Shown in pieces: positions 36,802-42,671 of a stretch of DNA of 42,671 bases. The DNA comes from Puniceicoccales bacterium. GTDB lineage: Bacteria; Verrucomicrobiota; Verrucomicrobiia; Opitutales; JAIRLM01. A program made the translations under genes and the position numbers. Every line of letters starts with the position of its first letter. Position 1 is the stretch's first letter. The notes under the pieces were generated by a model. The model was not told the origin of the DNA. It saw nothing but the letters and a program-made list of their open reading frames with translations, and ran no database searches. The stretch is taken from positions 1-42,671 of the forward strand of contig JAITKJ010000017.1 in NCBI GenBank assembly GCA_031278455.1, in the 5' to 3' direction.

Positions 36802-36981
36802 ATGGCAGGGCCAGAAATAGCGGAGTTTATTGCCCAACGCGCTAAAAGCGCGCTAACAGTTGATAGCAAAGAATTTGAAGCCGACGCCGAGGACATCGAT
36901 ACAATTTGGGAAGTGATGACGAATATGCATTTCGGCAATCCGACAACATTAAACATTATTATCCTTCAAAAAAAGAAGTGA
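36802..36981 (+). CDS. Unrecognised small ORF or 3' remnant of a decayed gene
   Basis: 59 codons from ATG 36802 to TGA 36979-36981: an acidic helical protein (MAGPEIAEFIAQRAKSALTV, then DSKEFEADAEDIDTIWEVMT, then NMHFGNPTTLNIIILQKKK). The codon pattern looks like coding DNA. The same frame extends upstream as FKKIGKAPLQHRTSNTGRIT until a stop at about 36730. It may be a remnant or a genuine short gene. There is no ribosome binding site that decides it. Confidence 0.35.
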   Translation: MAGPEIAEFIAQRAKSALTVDSKEFEADAEDIDTIWEVMTNMHFGNPTTLNIIILQKKK

Positions 36982-37070
36982 TTTTTGCCAAAAATTGAAA
37001 AGACGGCCTAATAATAGATATAACCATTATCGTCAAGGTTACTAGGATCAAGCGAGGTACAAGTATTTTT

Positions 37071-38345
37071 TTACGCTTTTGAGATTTTGGTGGGGCACTT
37101 TGAGTAAAAATTCTCTAAATAATCGGCGAAACGCCCATAAACCTTTTGTGCGGAAAATTTATCCTTAAAAAGCGCTAATCCATTGGCGCGCATACTATTG
37201 CGCAATTCGGTATTTCCGACGAGTTCGTCCAGCGCCCGACGAAATGCCGCCACGTCTCCCCCTTGACAGGTAAACCCAAGTTGGCATCCTTCAATAAGCT
37301 GAGCCAGCTCTCCGGACAATGAAGAAACCAATGGTATCCCGTGGGATAGAAAATCCAACGGCTTGTTGCGTATGGCGGCGGAATGAATGGCTCTATAGGG
37401 GAGGAGGCCAATATCCGTTACCGCGAGGATGGCGTTGAGTCCCTGTTGGTCGAGCCAGCCGGTGACTTTTAAATTAGGAGGTATCTTATAGGGTTTTTCC
37501 CAAAATCGATAAACTGGCTTCTCTCCGGCCAAGACGAAATGTATATCACTGCTGCTGTTTCGATAGTAATAATCTGCCAATTGGGTCACAACTTTAAAAT
37601 CAAAGGCGGATCCGACGCGTCCCACACAGGTAACGATAGCTTTTTTGCCCACTGCGCCAATGGACTGTAGGCATTCCATGCGCGTTTCATCGCTCGCAAA
37701 AGCTGTTTGTGGTGGGTCCTCATAAGCAAGAGGAAAAACCGCATCCCAAAGGTGGCGGCGCCTGTCCGCCTGTTTGAAGGCCCAGCGCGAGTCGTACTTC
37801 GATGTGGTCACAATTCCGGCGGCGTGATGGAGAATTTGTTTCGCTCGCTGCCATTCGTGTCGCAGGAGAAAATGCCCAATCCTTTGCAATATGGGCGATA
37901 GATTTTTTACAAACGATGTGGGCCAGGTGTCGTGCACGTCGGCAATAAGCGGGATGTTCCTGCGATGGGCGTATTTGCTGACGGCAGCGGCAAGAGGTAG
38001 TGGGGGAATTATGCACAGGATGAGATCTGGTGGCTGTTTCCTGGAAGCCATCTTTTCAAAGGCTATTGCAAGCTGCCGGTTATGCTTTCGATTGGCCCAG
38101 GAAAGGCTTTTGCGGTAGTGAGATTTTCCCGCCAAAAAAATGTAACGGAGTTGAGAGCTCACGACAATTTCTTGTTGGTTACAGAATCGAAATGCTTTGC
38201 GCAGATGGTCAAAGGTCGACGTCCAAATGGTAACCGTATGGCCGCGTTCTATTAAGCGGTTCGTCAACATCTCAGCACGGAAAGGCCGACTTCCGCCGTC
38301 TGCAAAACTTATCGGCTCCCCGACCTGTACGATCCAAATATCCAT
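37071..38345 (-). CDS. Family 4-like glycosyltransferase
   Basis: 424 residues with the two-domain GT-B plan. The N-terminal part has the Gly-rich loop of acceptor-binding domains (GGSRPFRAEMLTNRLIERGH) and VTIWTSTF. The C-terminal part has the nucleotide-sugar region (ADVHDTWPTSFVKN, FVLAGEKPVYRF, LKVTGWLDQQGLNAILAVTD and IGLLPY). The expected E-x7-E is only partly visible, near KPLDFLSHGIPLVSS. It probably transfers a sugar to a lipid-linked or surface polysaccharide acceptor. It is alone, without a polysaccharide cluster, and is preceded on the same strand by the amidase gene (38462-39418). Confidence 0.85.
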   Translation of the reverse strand: MDIWIVQVGEPISFADGGSRPFRAEMLTNRLIERGHTVTIWTSTFDHLRKAFRFCNQQEIVVSSQLRYIFLAGKSHYRKSLSWANRKHNRQLAIAFEKMASRKQPPDLILCIIPPLPLAAAVSKYAHRRNIPLIADVHDTWPTSFVKNLSPILQRIGHFLLRHEWQRAKQILHHAAGIVTTSKYDSRWAFKQADRRRHLWDAVFPLAYEDPPQTAFASDETRMECLQSIGAVGKKAIVTCVGRVGSAFDFKVVTQLADYYYRNSSSDIHFVLAGEKPVYRFWEKPYKIPPNLKVTGWLDQQGLNAILAVTDIGLLPYRAIHSAAIRNKPLDFLSHGIPLVSSLSGELAQLIEGCQLGFTCQGGDVAAFRRALDELVGNTELRNSMRANGLALFKDKFSAQKVYGRFADYLENFYSKCPTKISKA

Positions 38346-38461
38346 CATGCAACCCAATAATATTTAAAGATTTTTTGTCGAGACAACGCATGCGGAGGCA
38401 AAATTAAACCAGGTGCCAGTGGTGAGGAAATGATGCCGGGTGCGAGCTTCTGTGGTGAATA

Positions 38462-39418
38462 TCATAGACGATACCCTGCGATGTAACTTACAATGCCATC
38501 GCAAATTGCTGAGGCAAGTGCTTGTCTGTGGGGCGATTGGGAAATCATGGCTCCTTCAGTTGGATTGGTGAGAAACCCGCATTCCACGAGAATTGCCGGG
38601 CAGTGGACGCTTTCAAGCACACAAAATCTTCCACGGCGTACTCCGCGGTCGCGGACGCCTTTCAGCCGGATCAATTTTCCTTCGACGCTGTAGGCAAGCA
38701 GCAGGTTATGGTCGTCGAATTTGTTATTATGGCAAAAAACGTTATCCTGAGCCCGCAATGGCGATGATAATCGCGCGGTTGCAGTTGTTCCCTGGCGCGG
38801 CACAATGTAAGTCTCAATGCCCTGGGCGGTCTTGCTTTCCGAGGCATTAAAATGGATGCTAATAAACAGGTCCGCTTTTCCGCAGTTGGCGATGGAAGAC
38901 CGTTTTTCCAGCGGGACAAACCGATCAGTGTCTCTGGTCATGAGCACTTTAAAACCTTTATCCTGCAGCAATTTGCGCAGTCGACCTGCCACATCCAGGT
39001 TGAGCGATTTTTCCGTTAGATTGAGTGCTGCGGAATGAGCTCCGGAATCTTTCCCGCCGTGACCCGCATCGATGCAGATGCAGCGTACCTCTGGGATTTT
39101 GCGGCCATAAACCAGGGGCTCAAGGACATATTTCCAATCGTTCAATGGAATGGTTATCCCTCTGGGAGAACGCTCGGCTGCTCCTTGGCCGTAAACGCAA
39201 ATCCCGCCTACAACATAACTTGATTTGTCTAGAAAACACGAGATTGAGCACTTGGGCCCGATTAGGCTGGCACTTTTTTCGCCATCTTCCCGGAGCGTCA
39301 TTCCATGCCGTTCGGCAATGGTTCGTAAAGCAATTCGCTCGGACGGCGCGGGGGCAGCGGAGACACTTAAGAAAATAGACAGGGCACCAGCAACCAGAGC
39401 AAATCTAGCCAACTTCAT
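38462..39418 (-). CDS. N-acetylmuramoyl-L-alanine amidase (AmiC type, Amidase_3)
   Basis: 318 residues with a Sec signal peptide (MKLARFALVAGALSIFLSVS, cut near APA). A short N-terminal domain precedes the zinc amidase domain. Zinc ligands are in CICIDAGHGGKDSGA (His), LTEK (Glu), and SIHFNAS (His); the catalytic Glu is in PAILVECGFLTN. It cuts the bond between MurNAc and L-Ala during cell separation or wall recycling. ATG 39418 has AGGA about nine bases upstream. It lies just before frr on the same strand, about 50 bases away. Confidence 0.94.
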   Translation of the reverse strand: MKLARFALVAGALSIFLSVSAAPAPSERIALRTIAERHGMTLREDGEKSASLIGPKCSISCFLDKSSYVVGGICVYGQGAAERSPRGITIPLNDWKYVLEPLVYGRKIPEVRCICIDAGHGGKDSGAHSAALNLTEKSLNLDVAGRLRKLLQDKGFKVLMTRDTDRFVPLEKRSSIANCGKADLFISIHFNASESKTAQGIETYIVPRQGTTATARLSSPLRAQDNVFCHNNKFDDHNLLLAYSVEGKLIRLKGVRDRGVRRGRFCVLESVHCPAILVECGFLTNPTEGAMISQSPHRQALASAICDGIVSYIAGYRL

Positions 39419-39467
39419 CAAATTATCCTAAATGCCGCTTCGGCGACCACAAGGCGTAAAATTTTAC

Positions 39468-40028
39468 TCAAATTGTGAGTAGTTCCTGCTCTTTTTTTTG
39501 CAGCAATTTGTCAATTTCACTGATTGCGTCGTCTGTAAATTTTTGCACATCTTTTTCCAAGCGTTTGAGGTCGTCTTCGGACATCTCGCCGGCTTTCTGC
39601 TGCTTTTTAAGAGCCTCATTCATTTCCTTGCGAATGTTTCGGACGCTGACCCGGCCGGTTTCCGCGATTTCAGCTGATTGTCTGGCCATTTTCTTCCGCC
39701 GCTCCAAATTCATTTCCGGGATAATGCACCGAATTTTGGCGGAGTCCACAACGGGAGTAAATCCTAAATTGGCAGCGAGCAGGGCTTTTTCGATGGCTTT
39801 GGCGGCACTTTTATCCCAGGGCTGAATGGAGATAGTCCGTGCGTCGGGTGTGGTAATTGCGGCAATGTCCTTGAGCCGGCTGCTAGAACCGTAAACATCG
39901 ACCAATACCATTTCAACCATAGCGGCTGATGATTTTCCCGCGTGGATGGTGGCAAATTCACCGGTTATGAATTGTACCGCCTTCTGCATCTTGTCTTTAA
40001 CTTCCCGCATTGCCTTTTCCTGAATCAT
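39468..40028 (-). CDS. frr: Ribosome recycling factor
   Basis: 186 residues, normal for RRF, from ATG 40028 with a strong GGAGG directly upstream. An upstream in-frame start at 40082 lacks such a site. With EF-G the protein splits post-termination ribosomes. Conserved segments are the three-helix bundle parts GEFATIHAGKSS, VDVYGSSSRLKDIAAITTPD and the tail region KKMARQSAEIAETGRVSVRN, with a coiled-coil end (DDLKRLEKDVQKFTDDAI). It is distant from pyrH, so the usual cluster is split. Confidence 0.96.
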   Translation of the reverse strand: MIQEKAMREVKDKMQKAVQFITGEFATIHAGKSSAAMVEMVLVDVYGSSSRLKDIAAITTPDARTISIQPWDKSAAKAIEKALLAANLGFTPVVDSAKIRCIIPEMNLERRKKMARQSAEIAETGRVSVRNIRKEMNEALKKQQKAGEMSEDDLKRLEKDVQKFTDDAISEIDKLLQKKEQELLTI

Positions 40029-40281
40029 AACCCTCCTTTTTGCTCGCTGCACCAGTGACAGCTTCGATCGATATTTGCGCATCGGCCATTACTATTGCAA
40101 CGGGAATGACAACGGTGGATTGTGTCACATTCCACACAAGCAAAAAGCTTTTTTGCCGCCGGTGGTGCGTGAAATGGCGCTGGAAACGTCCGCGGGTGGA
40201 TGTGGGTCAGTTATCCGCTGAAAGTTCTGAGCTTGTCGGGACAGCCGGCGTGTAAATTTTCCAACTGCACACAAAAAAGCA

Positions 40282-40309
40282 TTGAAATTCGCGCGCAAGA
40301 TAATAAACT
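40282..40309 (+). promoter_or_regulatory. Candidate promoter of the repeat protein
   Basis: TTGAAA at 40282-40287, a 16-base spacer, then TAAACT at 40304-40309, ending 11 bases before ATG 40321. It shares the TAAACT -10 form with the promoter at 6940-6968. By eye; moderate. Confidence 0.4.
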
Positions 40310-40320
40310 TAAATGGCTTT

Positions 40321-42671
40321 ATGTTAAATCGGAACAAATCGGAACAAATCGGAACAAATCGGAACAAATCGGAACAAATTTCTTATTACAGCCTGTTTGT
40401 TTGCGGCCCTGAGCCATGGCAGCCCGGCAGCTGATCCAGCGGTCGTAAAAAAACCTACCAATAATTCGGCTCATGTCGACAATTACGCGTATGCTTATCA
40501 AACCGGCAACGCAAGTGCGCAACCACCAATGCCAGTATATGGAGTATATGATACGGAGGCAGCAAATTATAATGATTCATATTCCGGGTGGCAAATCGGC
40601 CGATTTCCTTCGGCGAATAACGCGGGGCCAAAAATACAAATTAACCTCGAAGGTACTGGTCAGCAAATGGCGAACTCATTCTATGCCGTGGCGTTTGGCG
40701 CGGGATATGCGGGTACGGGTAAGGATTTCAGCGGCTGGACGTTTGGTGCCTTCGGCGACAATGCAAACATAACCGTCGCTAATGGATCCAGTGATTCTGC
40801 CCTCTACCACACCTCAGTATTTGGTGCCGGAGCTGGAGCCAGATACTACGATGAAGGCAATAGCCAGGGAAGCGGAGCCGGTCCGAGTTTTGACAATTGG
40901 CAATTCGGAAATTTCGGAGCCAACGTTCAAATATGCGCCACCAGCGCGCACCATGCCACGATATTCGGCATGGGATACGGTTGTGGAAATTTTGCCGGCT
41001 GGGAGATTGAAAGCTTTGGTGCCGGATCAATTCTAACTTCCAAATTCACGCCTGGGCACAGCAGTCCCTCGTTCACTGCGCTATTTGGTGCGGGACAATT
41101 AGTTGGCGATGCTACTAATTTCTCAAACTGGACCATTGGTGATTTTGGTGTTGAGTCTAGGCTGACTGCCAACGATTTCAATTATGCGGCCATTTTCGGC
41201 GTGGGATGTGTTTCTAAGAACGCGTGTGTCAATTTCTCCAACTGGACCATTGGTAATTTTGGTAATGGGTCTGAGTTGACTGCCAACGATTGTCAAGATG
41301 CGGCCATTTTCGGCGCGGCATCTACGAGTGGCACGAGCAATTTCTCAAACTGGACCATCGGTGATTTTGGTGCTGGGTCTAAGCTGACCGCTAACAATTG
41401 CGATTATGCGGCCATTTTCGGCGCGGGATATGGATATATCGGTAGCACGAGCAATTTCTCAAACTGGACCATCGGTAATTTTGGTGCTGGGTCTGAGCTG
41501 ACTGTTAACAATTGTAATAAGTGTGCGGCCATTTTCGGCGCGGGATCTACAGGTGGCAGCACGAGCACGAGCAATTTCTCCAACTGGACCATCGGTAATT
41601 TTGGTGCTGGGTCTGAGCCGACTGTTAACAATTGTAATTATTATGCGGCCATTTTCGGCGCGGGACATATATATAGCAAGTACGCGCGCGATTTCTCAAA
41701 CTGGACCATCGGTAATTTTGGTGCTAAGTCTAAGCTGACTACCAACGATTGCAAATATGTGGCCATTTTCGGAGCGGCATCTACGAGTAGCGCGAGCAAT
41801 TTCTCCAACTGGACCATCGGTAATTTTGGTGCTGGGTCTAAACTGACTGTTAACGCTCGCAATTATGCGGCCATTTTCGGCGCGGGATATACGAACGCCT
41901 CGGCAAATTTCTCCGGTTGGCGGATTGGGAACTTTGGTGATAGTATCAAGCTGTGCAATCATGGTAAATATAGCTCCTATCGTGCCGTATTTGGCGCGGG
42001 ATCTGCGAGTGGCAAGAGCAATTTCTCCAACTGGAGCATCGGAAGTTTTGGTGCCAACGCCGAACTAATCGTTCAACGGGGTAGTAGTGCCACAGTATTT
42101 GGCGCGGGATATGCGAGTGGCACGAGCAATTTCTCCAACTGGACCATCGGGGCCTTCGCCGATGGGGCCAAACTGATCGACTGTTCCACTGCAAGATTCA
42201 CCGCGGATCATGCCCTATTCGGCCTAGCGGGTATTCATAGCACTGCTGGGGCCACATTTAAAAATTGGACGGTGGAGTTTTGCGGCAACGCCATCCTGGG
42301 TCTCCTGGCAAATATCGATGATGGGACGTCTCCGATTTATATTTCCCTAAATGCACTTGGAGGTATCAAAAACAGCGATTTTCGCTTCTATTTCAACAAT
42401 GCCAAAACTGAAGACGTAATTGTAACCATCGGCGCACTTAAATCCCAAATGCCCGAGGATGGACGTCTCGCAAAAAAGGAAGAAGAAGTCGGTGGCGGGA
42501 GGTTTACGTGGGTGCCCGCGGAAATAGCCGCATTCCAGCTGGCCGGCACACAGGGCTGGGGAACAAACATTGAGCAACCCTATGCCACCGCCATCGCCCT
42601 TGGCCCGAACTTTCAGCTGAACGTTGGCCGGGCGAGGACACTGGAAGAACAACCGGATGACACCAACGCCA
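40321..42671 (+). CDS. Large exported repeat protein, probably surface-exposed; frame presently off from its ATG
   Basis: An open frame of about 780 codons runs from 40328 to the window edge and is cut by it. Near the start it encodes a signal peptide core, KFLITACLFAALSHGSPAAD, with cleavage likely at SPA. The body is about 15 imperfect repeats of 35-50 residues, each beginning FSNWTIGNFG-like and ending AAIFGAG-like. The end of the visible part leaves the repeat and is more globular. This style fits a beta-solenoid or autotransporter-type passenger domain; no autotransporter barrel is in view. The natural ATG at 40321 is separated from the signal peptide by five 10-bp repeats. With five copies, ATG reads into a different frame and stops at a TGA at 40432-40434. 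With four copies the frame is exact: MLNRNKSEQIGTNRNK joins the signal core. Expression is therefore probably off here. Confidence 0.8.
40326..40379 (+). repeat. 10-bp simple tandem repeat, five copies, at the start of the repeat-protein gene
   Basis: Five perfect copies of AAATCGGAAC followed by AAAT. They lie five bases after ATG 40321 and in front of the signal peptide. Ten bases per copy shifts the frame by one for each copy gained or lost, so copy number decides whether the ATG is in frame. One, four or seven copies would be in frame. Confidence 0.95.
40580..42240 (+). repeat. Tandem coding repeats of about 110-120 bases
   Basis: About 15 imperfect repeats inside the large exported protein. 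The consensus opens FSNWTIGNFGAGSKLT and closes AAIFGAG. The central copies (41130-41880) are most alike at the DNA level, sharing blocks such as AACTGGACCATCGGTAATTT. The outer copies (40580-41100 and after 41900) have diverged. This suggests recent duplication in the middle. Confidence 0.9.

Noticed and set aside
40326..40379. Possible CRISPR or iteron (replication origin) interpretation of the 10-bp repeats
   Set aside because: No spacers, no dnaA boxes or rep gene nearby; position just behind a start codon fits phase variation better.
40200..40412. Plus-strand ORF of 70 codons through the 10-bp repeats
   Set aside because: It uses a third frame through the repeats, has no ribosome binding site and stops at 40412.
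41404..41962. Several 70-90 codon minus-strand ORFs in the repeat region
   Set aside because: They arise from the repeated DNA on the opposite strand; the plus-strand frame is continuous and has a signal peptide.

Overview
The window looks like chromosomal DNA of a Verrucomicrobiota-type bacterium, most likely near the Opitutia/Puniceicoccales side. This placement is an inference. It rests on a PilO-like gene resembling Akkermansia Amuc_1100 next to a PilM/PilN-like fusion, on FabV as enoyl reductase, on a remnant of a PPi-type phosphofructokinase, on a meso-DAP-type MurE, and on the mix of housekeeping genes. No 16S rRNA gene is present to settle it. Several signs point to genome decay and perhaps a host-associated life: IS remnants, at least three recognisable broken genes, a PriA without ATPase motifs, and many unrecognised lineage-specific genes between core genes.

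Layout. 1-435: end of an IS5-family element inserted at the stop codon of prfB. 435-5007: prfB, pssA, and a PilMN-PilO pair of type IV pilus/type II secretion assembly genes. 5008-6968: decayed DNA and a frameshifted LRR-like gene. 7190-11804: comF-accD, a degenerate priA, and a fragment of pfp. 11958-15212: rpsA and murE. 15408-17469: three unrecognised genes, forming an accessory block between murE and clpP. 17552-24021: clpP, fabV, a LysM lipoprotein, uppS, a transposase remnant and gyrB. 24028-27162: two more unrecognised genes, a 626-base gene-poor gap and a small HTH protein. 27316-32264: malQ, a broken 5'-3' exonuclease gene, comEC and pyrH. 32474-36484: three overlapping prepilin genes, a small ORF coupled to rho, rho with a long Cys-rich N-terminal extension, and tRNA-Thr(CGT). 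36485-40028: decayed DNA, a family-4-like glycosyltransferase, a cell-wall amidase and frr. 40282-42671: a large repeat-containing exported protein that runs off the right edge.

How the genes work together. Translation and transcription: prfB, rpsA, frr, rho, tRNA. Envelope: pssA, murE, uppS, amidase, LysM lipoprotein. Lipid synthesis: accD, fabV. A DNA-uptake/pilus theme runs through comF, comEC, PilMN, PilO-like and the prepilins. 

The most striking signal is at 40321-42671. Five copies of a 10-bp repeat lie between an ATG and a signal-peptide coding frame. The present copy number puts the ATG out of frame, while four copies would restore a complete signal peptide. This is the classic arrangement of a phase-variable surface protein. 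The second main signal is a PriA that keeps all eight zinc-binding cysteines but has lost Walker A, DEEH and the motif VI arginines. A third is a set of promoter-like sequences whose -10 box ends about six bases before the ATG, suggesting leaderless transcripts.
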